The notes: generated from the letters alone by a model not told the origin. Numbered from the stretch's first letter, positions 47,601-52,659 are shown. The stretch: 64,000 bases of DNA from Ophiura sarsii (GCA_035610835.1 CM069448.1:28641498-28705497), one strand, 5' to 3'. Program-made: numbers and translations.

Positions 47601-49970
47601 TTTCGACTTTCAGAAGCCTCAGAATATGATGTCATGCTATTAATTTGATAACACATGTTTTGACTCGAGCGAATTCGTTAGGATTCTCGCGGAATTTTGC
47701 AGAAGAAAAAAAAAAATTGTTTTGTTTTGGGTTTTTTTTGCGCGAATCCACCTGGATTCTCGCTGTAGTGATTTTACCGATTCACAGATTTGCGCCGAAA
47801 TTCTACACCTGCTGTTAGCGAGGTTCTTCATTTTATGAATGAAAAGCCACGAGCGGCATTGTTTATTTATGAAATAATAACGGAAGGGAATTAAAGAAGG
47901 AATATGGGTACTTCTTAGTGTTTCATTATATTTACAAAGGTAAAACAGGCAACAAACTTATATTTTACGATATTATTGCCAAATTGGCGACTTTGGTATG
48001 CTTTCTTGTTGGCATATTTGGGCCTATAATTTATCATGGAGACATCGTTGAAGCATGGCAAATTATTGTGATGCGATAATAGATATTTCATCGCGATATT
48101 ATCGCATAGCGCGATATCGCCCAGTCTTACTAGGAGCTATATATATTACTTCAATGCTAACCAGTATGTCAATAACTCCTGGCTCCTGCTTATTTGGATC
48201 CCTGGACATTAGACCTACCTAATGAGGTAATTGTTTAGGCAGGGACTGAGTTTTAAGGTGCTACAGAGCATTGCTCCCCTTAATTACTCTAGGAGAGTAG
48301 TTTAAAGCTCCCCTAAAATCTGATCAATCCTCAATCACTTTCTTTGTCACTGCTCTTCTTATGCTCTCCTTAAAAACTCCAGGAGAGCTTTTTATTACTC
48401 TTCTGTTCATTTTAAAAACTAGTCCTTGTTTAGGGCTATGTACTATAATCAATCAAATAATTCTCAATCAACAAAAATGTATATTTTTTAATCATACAAG
48501 TATACGCAGTCATTCAAGTGCATACAGAGTGTTGGTTCAGTGCTTTCATAATAATAATACATGGGACATGTAAACATCTTTTAAGGCGCTGCACAGAATT
48601 AATTTTTTAAACTACTGAAAAATATTAATTAAAAACTACAATTGGACCTATGCTGAAATACATGTATGTACAATCAATACATGTATGTACTGCAATGTAA
48701 AATTAAACAAGCACAGATGGGGTGTGTATGGCAAAATTGATTGAGAACTATTTGCATTGATTTATACTATGAAATCTATACACATCAGCTGTTCGCTGTG
48801 GAAAGTTTTTTTCTCGTGAATATTTGCCAATTTGGATACACACAAATTAGGACTAGAATTTAGTTTCACTTTGCCAGAATCCATACAGATTCTCTCAATC
48901 CAAATTTTACCAGAATCCAAGATTCTTGGCAATTGAGTTTGTGTCTGATCAAAAGGCTGTAATTGAAAAAGTTGACATGTTTAATTCCTGAAAATATCAA
49001 GAGTACCCAACTCTTTTGACATTGACTATGTGTAGGTACCGGTAATTGGAACAATGTGCAATATCAGCATTAAAGGGACACAAATAGTGTTGAAGAATTT
49101 CTTTTTTAAAATATAATTTACTTCAGAATTCAAGACGAACATTAATAATGGTCATATTTGCTGTTGCCACTCACAAAATCACAAATGCAGCCTTACCCAA
49201 TCTGGGGAACACACATGGTTTTGAAACACTCTGAAACAGGCCTCCATATCAAATGAAGAGGGCATGCAATTTAAAAGGGGCACTAACTTTCTCCAAGGCA
49301 ATTATGTGCTTTTAAATGGGGTGAAAACAGCCAGAAATTGAGGGCATCAAGCTTAAATTAAACTATACTATTGATACTTAACTAGGCCTAGGGCGCCTAT
49401 ACTAGATTTTTGTTTAAAAAAACTTAAAAGGATACAATATCTCATGGTACTGGTAGTTTTGGGAGGTGAATCATCTCTGTTTCTTCGCCTCAATCGTGTC
49501 TCTGCTTTCTGCCGGATGCCCCGTGCGATATCAACAACATCACTGCCAGTAGATCGTTTCCTGTTAGTGTTGTTGGAATGGGATCTTTTCAAGGATTGTT
49601 GTTTATTTATAACAGCTTGTTGAACAGCATGAACAGGTGAAATCCTCCGTCTACTTGACAAATGACCTTTTGACAGCAAAGGTGAACTACTCCTTTCACG
49701 TCGATGACTGGACCTCGAAGTATGGGATGAACGATTTCTATCTGAGGTTCTTGATTCTCTGTCATGTTCCCGTCTGTTGTTACGTTTTGTCTTAGATTTT
49801 GGTCGATTTGTTGTAAGCTTATTTTTATTTACTGTGGAATTGGATTCGGGCCTTTCGGATGTTTGAAATAAGCTTTCATACTCATTGAATTCTTCTAAAT
49901 CATCTTCGATTTCTCCATCCTCTAGTTCCTCGTCGTCGAGTACTTGTGATGCACTCTCCTTTGATGTCAT
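17518..49970 (-). CDS. ZFC3H1: ZFC3H1 orthologue, PAXT complex scaffold (complete, 28 coding exons)
   Basis: The family's human member is a nuclear protein that joins the MTR4 helicase to form PAXT, which sends polyadenylated nuclear RNAs to the exosome and restrains their export. Twenty-eight exons with agreeing phases give 6222 nt and 2073 residues, against about 1990 in human. Features in order: EDGEI at residues 17-21 (human has LEDGEISDD), RS-rich region about 60-110, acidic block with ELQLRMIALQSA near 310, acidic block with EEEDDDDDDEMALRQLL near 510-530, coiled-coil about 800-960, zinc finger CX7CX4CX3H at Cys1267, Cys1275, Cys1280 and His1284, then HAT/TPR-like helical repeats from about 1420 to 2060 (DLEAAVLEKP, GDRCLAWLAYLHV, SLWKD/YLLFE). 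Start chosen at 49970: first in-frame ATG, A at -3, and EDGEI close behind as in human. The C-terminus matches the human end. Twenty-six introns are GT-AG and one looks GC-AG. The match was made from memory, not by a search. Confidence 0.95.
18186..18248 (-). CDS. ZFC3H1: ZFC3H1 exon 27 (residues 2013-2033)
   Basis: The acceptor is TTATTTTCTAG and the donor AAAGAC/GTAATC; phase 0. It encodes AHQMYQLAVEACPFSASLWK, matching human VHRLYQRALQKLPLCASLWK. Confidence 0.93.
18710..18749 (-). CDS. ZFC3H1: ZFC3H1 exon 26, 40-nt micro-exon with GC donor (residues 1999-2012)
   Basis: The acceptor CTATTTTGCAG is normal. The exon encodes IAIALCVKTGQTKE, matching human IAIAAEIVLKGQRE. The only position that keeps the frame with exon 27 is AAAGAG/GCATGT, a GC donor; the nearby GT (4 bases on) would break the frame. 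Confidence 0.85.
19069..19170 (-). CDS. ZFC3H1: ZFC3H1 exon 25 (residues 1965-1998)
   Basis: The acceptor is TAATTAACAG and the donor AAAAT/GTAGGA; phase 2 in and 2 out. It ends HPTCVPLWK, matching human IPTCLATWK. Reading through the donor gives an immediate stop, so it must be spliced. Confidence 0.9.
19472..19753 (-). CDS. ZFC3H1: ZFC3H1 exon 24 (residues 1871-1964)
   Basis: The acceptor is TTATTTTCACAG and the donor TTTCAG/GTAAGG; phase 2 in and 2 out. It includes FTDLVNRCLISVATIWPLPH and FHNRVLELYFKCI, matching human FTDLVNRCLVTVPARYPIPF and FHNRVIFFYLSCV. Confidence 0.96.
19754..20201. repeat. Intron 23 with a short tandem duplication
   Basis: A 40-bp unit containing TTTGATACAAAGTTAAAAAT is duplicated at about 20069-20150. 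Nothing else is recognised. Confidence 0.7.
20202..20414 (-). CDS. ZFC3H1: ZFC3H1 exon 23 (residues 1800-1870)
   Basis: The acceptor is TTTGTCACTAG and the donor ATAAT/GTAAGT; phase 2 in and 2 out. It includes NLLYLWACYCLYLETQGHDT and SYETALCALKTSRDVQKLWI (human VPYLWLIYCLCH and AYEAALGVAMRCDIVQKIWM). Confidence 0.94.
20500..20775. repeat. Intron 22 poly-G runs
   Basis: Two short G homopolymers (near 20500-20511 and 20760-20772) flank otherwise unique intron sequence. Confidence 0.8.
21003..21190 (-). CDS. ZFC3H1: ZFC3H1 exon 22 (residues 1738-1800)
   Basis: The acceptor is GTTCTGACAG and the donor TATAG/GTGAGT; phase 0 in and 2 out. It includes VFQEALSSCPRSAELHYQAA, matching the human VWLTAFEKNPQNAEVFYHMC repeat. 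Confidence 0.93.
21321..21986. mobile_element. 666-bp TIR element with about 205-bp arms and TA flanks (intron 21)
   Basis: The left arm from CAGCGTGTCCCAAAAAACTG (21321-21530) matches the right arm (21778-21986) in reverse complement at roughly 85-90 percent by eye. TA dinucleotides stand on both sides (21319-21320 and 21987-21988). No transposase is present. It fits a non-autonomous Tc1/mariner-type element; that assignment is an inference. Confidence 0.85.
22690..22813 (-). CDS. ZFC3H1: ZFC3H1 exon 21 (residues 1696-1737)
   Basis: The acceptor is CATTTGACAG and the donor ACAAAG/GTAAGT; phase 2 in and 0 out. A HAT-like helix pair: AQSVCRHLLHDCPSSAQLWL. Confidence 0.9.
22899..23512. mobile_element. 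614-bp foldback with 240-bp arms (intron 20)
   Basis: The left arm 22899-23138 and right arm 23273-23512 are highly similar reverse complements (ATACACCTA(G/A)CACATAAAGT outside, GTAATCACACACAAATCA inside). The 134-bp loop has no frame of note. Confidence 0.88.
23998..24301 (+). repeat. SINE-like dispersed repeat (intron 20)
   Basis: A TAATAATA start is followed by ATTTATAAAGCGTTGGTATC, then CCGCCGCAAGCGATG, CCTTGCCCAAGGATACAAAC and GGGGCTAGAAC. Sequences of this style are familiar as dispersed repeats in marine animals. I cannot name the family without a library search. Confidence 0.45.
24446..24682. mobile_element. Family B foldback MITE, copy 1 (intron 20)
   Basis: It shares with the other three copies the words AACATGTTCAAGGGCC, CCCAAAGGTTAT, CAAGGTTTTGA and a CTTCAGCATGTATAAA segment. 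It is in the opposite orientation to copies at 26988, 37364 and 46138. Confidence 0.8.
24799..24977 (-). CDS. ZFC3H1: ZFC3H1 exon 20 (residues 1637-1695)
   Basis: The acceptor is CGTTCATTTCAG and the donor CAACAG/GTAAGG; phase 0 in and 2 out. It encodes ELFMFPWDHT and IEDSIRICLPIYRNLF, matching human ESFVMPWQAV and VEERIEACLPLYTNMI. A degenerate copy lies at about 25070-25175. Confidence 0.94.
25070..25175 (-). pseudogene. Degenerate relic copy of ZFC3H1 exon 20
   Basis: On the minus strand it carries GGGATCACCCAGATG, CTGACAGACTCCC and TTTCCAAGATGCT, as in exon 20, with indels and substitutions that break the frame. It lies in intron 19, upstream of the working exon. Confidence 0.8.
25485..25646 (-). 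CDS. ZFC3H1: ZFC3H1 exon 19 (residues 1583-1636)
   Basis: The acceptor is TTTTAATTTCCAG and the donor AATAAG/GTAGGG; phase 0. It carries GDRCLAWLAYLHVMCFHCLP and SLFDPS, one of the best-conserved stretches (human SDRCLAWLAYIHLIEFNILPS). Confidence 0.96.
26025..26264. mobile_element. Family E MITE, copy 1 (intron 18)
   Basis: The ends TATAGTTTGATCAGTTCCAA and the reverse complement of TTCGAACTGATTAAACTATA form TIRs of about 25 bp. The interior word GCTTGGATTACTTTTGCGCG is shared with copies near 34.5 kb and 56.7-57.3 kb. Confidence 0.8.
26682..26870 (-). CDS. ZFC3H1: ZFC3H1 exon 18 (residues 1520-1582)
   Basis: The acceptor is CTATGTTTAG and the donor TTCCAG/GTTGGT, a weak donor; phase 0. 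It includes SHRLLETLLYRIQLHIATRR, matching human SFQLLEALLFRVQLHIFTGR. Confidence 0.93.
26988..27193. mobile_element. Family B foldback MITE, copy 2 (intron 17)
   Basis: The cleanest ends of the family: TGTTCTGTCAAAA at the left and TTTTGACAGAACA at the right. The interior carries ACCTTTGGGCAGCCTGTT and a degenerate inverted partner. Confidence 0.82.
27421..27685. mobile_element. Family A MITE, copy 1 (intron 17)
   Basis: The left end TATGTGACGTGATCAAGCAA and the right end reverse complement TATGTGAAGCGATCAAGCGG flank 265 bp. The interior shares AAGCAGGTG and CCAAACCCCACTAAAAT with the copy at 37000. Confidence 0.85.
27835..28018 (-). CDS. ZFC3H1: ZFC3H1 exon 17 (residues 1458-1519)
   Basis: The acceptor is ATTTCCCAACAG and the donor TGGAAG/GTATGT; phase 2 in and 0 out. 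It encodes KALHALCRGLESNKGSSELW and CQQAVKFAPDYQVWW, matching human SALNVLARALENNKD and CETAVEYAPDYQSFW. Confidence 0.95.
28688..28996. mobile_element. Inverted-repeat element with CTGAGCATGCTCAG ends (intron 16)
   Basis: AACTGAGCATGCTCAGAGCA at the left is matched in reverse complement near 28961-28996. The core word is itself a 14-bp palindrome. Confidence 0.6.
29235..29502 (-). CDS. ZFC3H1: ZFC3H1 exon 16 (residues 1369-1457)
   Basis: The acceptor is TCAATACAG/GT; a second in-frame AG lies 9 nt on, so a three-residue variant is possible. The donor is GATAG/GTAGGT, phase 2. It contains FGTSEGVVDLEAAVLEKPND and LWLMLAYKQLADD, the start of the HAT-like repeats (human ANLEASVLENPSHVQLWLKL). 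Confidence 0.93.
30027..30286 (-). CDS. ZFC3H1: ZFC3H1 exon 15 (residues 1282-1368)
   Basis: The acceptor is GTCTCATTACCAG and the donor AAAG/GTAAGG; phase 2 in and 1 out. It starts WQHERDYILKELDLYQDLSS, giving the zinc-ligand His, then long charged helices (KIEKEFEKMMKLIENEKDSG). A 188-bp upstream tandem copy of its 5' part with the same acceptor exists at 30399-30586. Confidence 0.93.
30399..30586 (-). pseudogene. Tandem copy of ZFC3H1 exon 15 5' half (188 bp)
   Basis: The sequence 30211-30398 is repeated almost exactly. The copy keeps the CATTACCAG acceptor and the WQHERDYILKELDLYQDLSS reading frame, then runs out after ATGCAACTC without the rest of the exon. It is only a few changes diverged, so the duplication is recent. 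Confidence 0.88.
30935..31115 (-). pseudogene. Two relic tandem copies of the ZFC3H1 zinc-finger exon
   Basis: Copies with donors at 31055-31056 and 30953-30954, spaced 103 and 102 bp from the working donor (31158-31159). The nearer copy still reads CKFELKG...NDEECPW but its second Cys is Phe. The farther copy has a stop. Confidence 0.88.
31160..31291 (-). CDS. ZFC3H1: ZFC3H1 exon 14, zinc finger (residues 1238-1281)
   Basis: The acceptor is GCAAACTCACAG and the donor CCATG/GTAAGT; phase 2 in and 2 out. It encodes PLCKYELNGTCNDEECPW, holding the three Cys ligands; the His comes from exon 15. Human has CFCRFDLTGTCNDDDCQWQH, and the spacing from FKAYR is the same length in both. Two decaying tandem copies of the donor half lie just downstream. 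Confidence 0.95.
31960..32780 (-). CDS. ZFC3H1: ZFC3H1 exon 13 (residues 965-1237)
   Basis: The largest exon. The acceptor is TTCTTCTTGCAG and the donor TTACAG/GTAGGT; phase 0 in and 2 out. It has LQELQKLERAYAQKIEHLR (human RLQKLEYEYALKIQKLKE), an SGSSSSGDEGPS region, a basic KKQDKS repeat, and ends SPLIHFKAYR, matching human SPLLVFKSYR just before the zinc finger. Confidence 0.95.
32933..33061. repeat. Imperfect inverted repeat (intron 12)
   Basis: CAAATACTACATGG at the left is matched by CCATGTAGTATTTG at the right, with weaker matches inside (ATTTTCCC). Confidence 0.75.
34440..34580. mobile_element. Family E MITE fragment (intron 12)
   Basis: It shares CCAAAATCGC, TTTGATTACTTTTG, GATAAAAACG and AATTTGGAACTGATTGAACT with the 56.7-57.3 kb copies. 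The other end is degraded. Confidence 0.65.
34632..34826 (-). CDS. ZFC3H1: ZFC3H1 exon 12 (residues 900-964)
   Basis: The acceptor is TTATGTTACAG and the donor AGTCTG/GTAAGT; phase 0. It ends the coiled coil (QVRKRLEKHIIEETQLGIEL), followed by a Lys/Arg-rich linker (KPRIGSKRPLEPSNASS) that may act as a nuclear signal. Confidence 0.9.
34923..35177. mobile_element. Family A MITE, copy 2 (intron 11)
   Basis: The ends TATGTGATGTGATCAAGCAA and reverse-complement TATGTGATGCGATCAAGCAA are nearly perfect over about 28 bp. Confidence 0.87.
35363..35537 (-). CDS. ZFC3H1: ZFC3H1 exon 11 (residues 841-899)
   Basis: The acceptor is CTTGCATACAG and the donor GAACAG/GTGACA; phase 2 in and 0 out. It is a heptad-rich coiled coil (GRVKKLRDELLAAEKKVTL), equivalent to human EAKITKLTEQLQATEKIL. 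Confidence 0.92.
35926..36115. mobile_element. Small TIR element (intron 10)
   Basis: TTACTCAGCTGCCGTACCTG at the left pairs with CAGGTACACACTGCTGAGTAA at the right. The interior is rich in GGTACC and CAGTACAG words. Confidence 0.7.
36380..36858 (-). CDS. ZFC3H1: ZFC3H1 exon 10 (residues 682-841)
   Basis: The acceptor is TTCATTTTTCAG and the donor CATAG/GTAAGA; phase 0 in and 2 out. It includes AEYQRLKQEILRREQQRQ (human IEYRLLKEEIANREKQRL) and then a charged helix beginning SAEEMLLREQKKQEQ that opens the coiled-coil region. Confidence 0.93.
37000..37260. mobile_element. Family A MITE, copy 3 (intron 9)
   Basis: The ends TATGTGACGCAATCAAAAGG and reverse-complement TATGTGATGTGATCAAGTGA; the interior matches copy 1 in reverse orientation. 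Confidence 0.85.
37364..37594. mobile_element. Family B foldback MITE, copy 3 (intron 9)
   Basis: TCTGTCAAAACCT at the left, ACCTTTGGACAGCCTGTTCT and CTCTTGCCCCTGAACATGTA inside, GGGCCAGAAAAAC at the right. Confidence 0.85.
38469..38621 (-). CDS. ZFC3H1: ZFC3H1 exon 9 (residues 631-681)
   Basis: The acceptor is AATGATGAACAG and the donor GACAAA/GTAAGG; phase 0. It encodes KPVIIRPGDDSDSSDDERGK and FLKQARRSADK, matching human KSVVVTLNDSDDSESDGE and MIKEARRTAEQ. The DSDSSDDE run is a likely acidic CK2-type region. Confidence 0.93.
38622..39680. other. Intron 8, nothing recognised
   Basis: AT-rich sequence with loose repeats of AATTTGCAAAATTAA around 38760-38950. No exon-like frame. Confidence 0.6.
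39681..39872 (-). CDS. ZFC3H1: ZFC3H1 exon 8 (residues 567-630)
   Basis: The acceptor is GTCTGTCTATAG and the donor CCAAAG/GTAAAT; phase 0 in and out. A low-complexity Pro/Ser/Thr/Lys linker (LPAHIPVKKTHG, then KPKPVPKPK). Confidence 0.85.
40094..40267 (+). repeat. Tandem duplication, about 96-bp unit (intron 7)
   Basis: The block with GGGAAGATTGTGACA, CTCCACTGAT and CCCAGTCCTTTCATCCTTGA occurs twice. Confidence 0.85.
40569..40800 (+). repeat. Minisatellite, about 21-bp unit, about 11 copies (intron 7)
   Basis: The unit is AAAGGTTT(T/C)GGTTTCCTCT(A/T)AC with small variations. It ends about 60 bp from the exon 7 donor. Confidence 0.92.
40859..41098 (-). CDS. ZFC3H1: ZFC3H1 exon 7 (residues 487-566)
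   Basis: The acceptor is TTCCCCTCCTAG and the donor GGTCAG/GTGAGT; phase 0 throughout. A Pro-rich start leads to an acidic run and DEMALRQLLLQSMKSKRA, matching the human EEEMLLREELLKSLANKRA. Confidence 0.93.
41543..41985. mobile_element. Family A MITE, copy 4 (intron 6)
   Basis: The ends TATGTGATGCGATCTGCGAA and reverse complement TATGTGATGCGATCTGTGAA, then GTCGGATGTCG and GTCGGGATTTTTC. Longer (443 bp) than the other copies. It ends 26 bp from the exon 6 donor. Confidence 0.85.
42012..42079 (-). CDS. ZFC3H1: ZFC3H1 exon 6 (residues 464-486)
   Basis: The acceptor is GTACAATGCAG and the donor AAAAAG/GTAGGT; phase 1 in and 0 out. It encodes a Pro/Glu-rich linker (TPPIPGVSEEPEVEIIP). A foldback MITE begins 26 bp into the following intron. 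Confidence 0.85.
42770..43735 (-). repeat. 135-bp tandem array of ZFC3H1 exon 5 donor half
   Basis: Five nearly identical 135-bp units start at 43061, 43196, 43331, 43466 and 43601 and abut the real exon 5 at 43736. At least two older, diverged copies lie at about 42926 and 42775. Each unit keeps the exon's 3' end (EAIEMDLDTEDS coding) and the CTCAG/GTACAG donor, but an in-frame TAG stands before it. Confidence 0.95.
43736..43877 (-). CDS. ZFC3H1: ZFC3H1 exon 5 (residues 417-463)
   Basis: The acceptor is TTATTTTTCAG/CAG, a tandem NAGNAG acceptor that could add or drop one Gln. The donor is CTCAG/GTACAG, phase 1. It encodes DNYEAIEMDLDTEDS, matching human DNYDEVAMDTDSE. Its 3' half and donor are copied many times in the next intron. 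Confidence 0.92.
44489..44700 (-). CDS. ZFC3H1: ZFC3H1 exon 4 (residues 346-416)
   Basis: The acceptor is ACGCAGCCACAG and the donor AAACAG/GTATAT; phase 1 in and 0 out. A basic helical stretch (QARQEERKQKLLKWKKQ) is followed by YELFMDHM, matching the human YNRFMKLV position. Confidence 0.92.
44923..45356. mobile_element. Inverted-repeat element with about 100-bp arms (intron 3)
   Basis: The left arm (44925-45022) and right arm (45253-45355) share AATCATGGCTTATC, TTGTTGTTTTGTGG and GATTCATCCAAATGTC in opposite orientation. Confidence 0.82.
45431..45653 (-). CDS. ZFC3H1: ZFC3H1 exon 3 (residues 272-345)
   Basis: The acceptor is TTTTTTAG and the donor AAATT/GTAAAT; phase 0 in and 1 out. An acidic run leads into DELQLRMIALQSATRAVAAR, clearly the human SELQLRLLALQSASKK segment. 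A Glu-rich duplicated EEKEN pattern follows. Confidence 0.92.
46138..46327. mobile_element. Family B foldback MITE, copy 4 (intron 2)
   Basis: GTTCTGTCAAAACCTTCAGC at the left, then ACCTTTGGGCAGTCTG and GTGCTCTTGCCCCTGAACA, ending GGGCTAGAAAAAC about 26 bp from the exon 2 donor. Confidence 0.83.
46354..46646 (-). CDS. ZFC3H1: ZFC3H1 exon 2 (residues 174-271)
   Basis: The acceptor is CAATACAACAG and the donor AAGGAG/GTATGT; phase 1 in and 0 out. It includes MEQYEQLLLKHREIQ, corresponding to the human FEDLLLKYKQIQ helix, and an RSRSRSGS stretch. Confidence 0.9.
46928..48207. mobile_element. Composite inverted-repeat element (intron 1)
   Basis: Outer arms: CCAAATAAGCAGGTCTTGAC with CCAGGAGTTAAT at the left, and AACTCCTGGCTCCTGCTTAT with TTGG at the right. 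Inside, from about 47300 to 48130, lies a second repeat rich in GATATCGC and ATAATATCGCGA words with GGGCGATATCGC-type ends, apparently inserted into the first. Confidence 0.6.
48208..49450. other. Rest of intron 1, nothing recognised
   Basis: AT-rich intron with a short CATGTATGTA duplication near 48660-48690. No exon-like frame seen. Confidence 0.55.
49451..49970 (-). CDS. ZFC3H1: ZFC3H1 exon 1 (residues 1-173)
   Basis: It begins with ATG at 49970 in AAAATGA context. It encodes the EDGEI motif in an acidic stretch and then an Arg/Ser-rich region (RNRSSHTSRSSHRRERSSSP). The donor is ACCA/GTACCA, phase 1. A second GT a few bases on is possible, so the exon end is less certain than most. Confidence 0.85.
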
Positions 49971-50034
49971 TTTTGTCTTGCACAGTCCCAAAATTGGGGA
50001 CAATTCTAGGGAAAGTTGATCTATTATTTCGCAA

Positions 50035-50060
50035 TCAGGAAGCCATTTTGATGAGTTAGT
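50035..50060 (-). promoter_or_regulatory. Candidate YY1-type start-site motif of ZFC3H1
   Basis: On the minus strand the sequence reads CATCAAAATGGCTTCC about 75 bp upstream of the start codon. AAnATGGC in the first bases of a transcript is the YY1-type element of many housekeeping genes. The motif is seen; its role here is inferred. Confidence 0.3.
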
Positions 50061-50249
50061 TTTTGTGGTTGATACCGGTCAGCAGAGGGCGCAATATCCA
50101 GTGCGAAGCAGTCAGGTAGTATGGGTCATTATAAATAATATTTTTGATTTATGCAAAGCACCTTATTTTAATGATTACAATAATCCGCTATCGTGAACAA
50201 GTATACATTTGGGAAAATCTGGAGGCTAAAATCAGTGGCGGATACAGGG

Positions 50250-50252
<3 letters not shown>

Positions 50253-50284
<32 letters not shown>
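50253..50284 (+). repeat. Poly-G run of 32 bases next to a CAGTGGCGGATACAGG end
   Basis: The run follows CAGTGGCGGATACAGGGGGA (50232), which looks like the terminus of a hAT-type element. It lies about 280 bp upstream of the ZFC3H1 start codon. Confidence 0.85.
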
Positions 50285-50285
<1 letters not shown>

Positions 50286-51586
50286 AGACTACATCCCCCA
50301 GTCTTCAATATTACCGTACGGCCGCTAAAGCTGTTAGACTTTATCCTCCAGTCGTACAATACGCTCCACTGCGTTCGCTGTTGTGACGACTGGAAACGTT
50401 CCAGCCCAAATGTCTGAGCACTTTCAAGGAGCAGTTTGCATACCGCGCGAGCTGCGTCTTGCACAAACACGCGCATTGGTTGGGCACTTACGCACACGCT
50501 GGCCCCGACGCAGGCGCACACATTCATCTGAAACAGTAAAAACACGACTGAATCATGCACCGTCAAGTTGATTTATCGTGTTAAATTCATTACTAGCCGA
50601 AATTATCCGTCCGTCGTTTCATTTACGAGCCGGCACTGTTCTGTTTACCGGGTTGTTGGTCAATATTTTACGAGGTACATATTTTCACATACTTATTATG
50701 GAAGAAACCCCCAAACTAGGCTTAGTTTTAGAAGGCCTGCTGTCCTATGATTTTCCTTCTTTTTATTCGTAGAGAAATAAATAAATGAAGTGTTAATTGA
50801 TTTCCAATATCGGCCGGTAAAAAAGATACATTCGTCCCAGGGCCGAGGTGGCAGTAGGCCCGACAGTAGGCCGTTCGGTACAAGACCACCCCTCCAATAT
50901 TACTCACAGTCACACAAATTACAAATAGGCCTATATAAAATAATAACGAAATATTTATACAAAACAAAAACAAAATTAATTGATTCAATGAAATAAATAA
51001 ATAAATGTCCCAATCAAAATATATATATATCAACACACTAATTTGTTGAATGTTTTGTATAAATGATAAATATGAATTTAAAACAAATATATCAACTTGA
51101 TTTAGATTGAGTGTGTAAATGCTTTTCACATTCATTATTTATTTATAAATCATTTCATAGGCTGAGTAGGCGAGTCATTTTGATGGAGCAAGAAGGCAGG
51201 AGGGTACGAAGCTGGCATAGGAAGGCAGAATGTATGCAGTGGCGGCACTACAGCCTACTGGGGAGGGCAAGGGAGGGGGCATTCCCCCCAAACAAAAATA
51301 TTGTTAAGGTTTGGCCCCCCCCCCACCAAAAAAATAAATCAATTTAGTTAAAATTAGAAACAAATAGACAATTTGAGCATAAATAGGATTATCCCCCGCG
51401 CTGTGCGCACATTTTCTTACTAAAATAGATTAAATTAGACCAAATATTGTCAATTTTAGCATAGCATTTTCATACCAAATTAATTAGTATTAGACCAAAT
51501 TTGACAATTTAAGCGTAAAATTGCACACAAAACTTCATAATTTTGTTTATCCCCCCCCCCCCCCCCTCAAATGATGAGGCTGATGC
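50285..51586. other. Intergenic, no recognised gene
   Basis: The open frames are antisense or random. A second terminus-like CAGTGGCGGCACTACAG stands at about 51235, with poly-C runs near 51317 and 51551. Confidence 0.55.
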
Positions 51587-51704
51587 CAGTGGCGTAGCTA
51601 GGTTTTTTTTTCAGGGGGGGCAAGATTTCTCAAATTTTCGTAAAAGGTTGCCCCAAAAATTTTCCAAGTCAGTCACCTCGTGAATTTCACGTAAGTGGGT
51701 GGGT

Positions 51705-51742
<38 letters not shown>

Positions 51743-52010
51743 AGGGTCAAAAAATGTCGCACGGACACAAAGTTTACTAGTCAAAAAAGCACTGTAGTTA
51801 ACAAATATTGGTCAATTCTCAGGGTTTTAAGCAGTTTTTCAACAAAAATGGTCATTTATTTTTAAAAACCAGGCTAAAATGGTCATTTTTAAATGGTTAC
51901 CCCGCATATAAACACTATATCCAAAGAGAGGGGCGGGGGCACAAAGGGGGGCGGGGGCACAAAAACAATCTGTCAGGGGGGGCAACTGCCCCCCCTGAGC
52001 TACGCCACTG
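51587..52010. mobile_element. hAT-like non-autonomous element, 424 bp, 8-bp TSD
   Basis: The element begins CAGTGGCGTAGCTAGG and ends CCTGAGCTACGCCACTG. The 8-bp GCTGATGC stands exactly on both sides (51579-51586 and 52011-52018). It contains a 37-G run at 51705-51741. CA(G)TG ends with an 8-bp duplication are the hAT pattern. Confidence 0.9.
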
Positions 52011-52099
52011 GCTGATGCCACCACTGGATGTGCGAAGGTGTACACTACAGTCAGATCTGGCTAAGAATGCCGTGCAGGTGCAGGAAGATGTATGGACAA

Positions 52100-52490
52100 T
52101 GGACATGTGGTGCATGAAGGTTTACAAAGATAGCGCAGGAAGGCGGAAGCGCAGGAAGGCATATGCGCATGAAGGCGTAAGCGCATGAAGGAGTAAGCGC
52201 ATGAAGGCGTAAGCGCGCATGAATGCGTAAGCGCGCACGCATTAGGCGTAAGCCGTAAGCAGATGAAGCCGTAAGCAGATGAAGGCGTAAGCGCTCATGA
52301 AGGCATAAGCAGATGAAGGTGTAAGCGCATAAAGACGTAAGCGCGCATGAAGACGTAAGCGTGCATGAAGGTGTAAACGTGCATGAAGGCGTAAGCAGAT
52401 GAAGGTGTAAGCACATGAAGGCGTCAGCTTATGAAGGCGTAAGCGCGCAAGAAGGTGTAAGCGCATAAGGCATAAGGCGTAAAAAGCTGA
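52100..52490 (+). repeat. Minisatellite, GAAGGCGTAAGCGCAT-type unit
   Basis: About twenty imperfect units of 14-20 bp built on GCATGAAGGCGTAAGC. Long open frames rich in Leu/Arg/Ala on the minus strand are a product of the repeat. A looser GCAGGAAGG pattern extends to about 52660. Confidence 0.9.
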
Positions 52491-52659
52491 CCAAGTGCAG
52501 GAAGGCGTACAAAGCTGGTGCCGGAGGCTTCATACAGAGCTGATGCACAAGACATACAAAGGTGGCGTAGGAATACGTAAGGTATCGCAGGAAAGTGTAT
52601 GGTACAAAAAAGGTAGAGCAGGAAGGAAGGTGTACAAAAGGTAGCGCAGGAAGCCTACA

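Noticed and set aside
50168..50566. 132-codon minus-strand frame with a poly-Pro run
   Set aside because: The Pro run is the poly-G tract read in reverse; no homology is seen and it lies in the upstream region of ZFC3H1.
51915..52466. Minus-strand frames of 66-121 codons rich in Leu, Arg, Ala and Thr
   Set aside because: They follow the GAAGGCGTAAGC minisatellite; no domain, no splice signals, and unit slips break the pattern.
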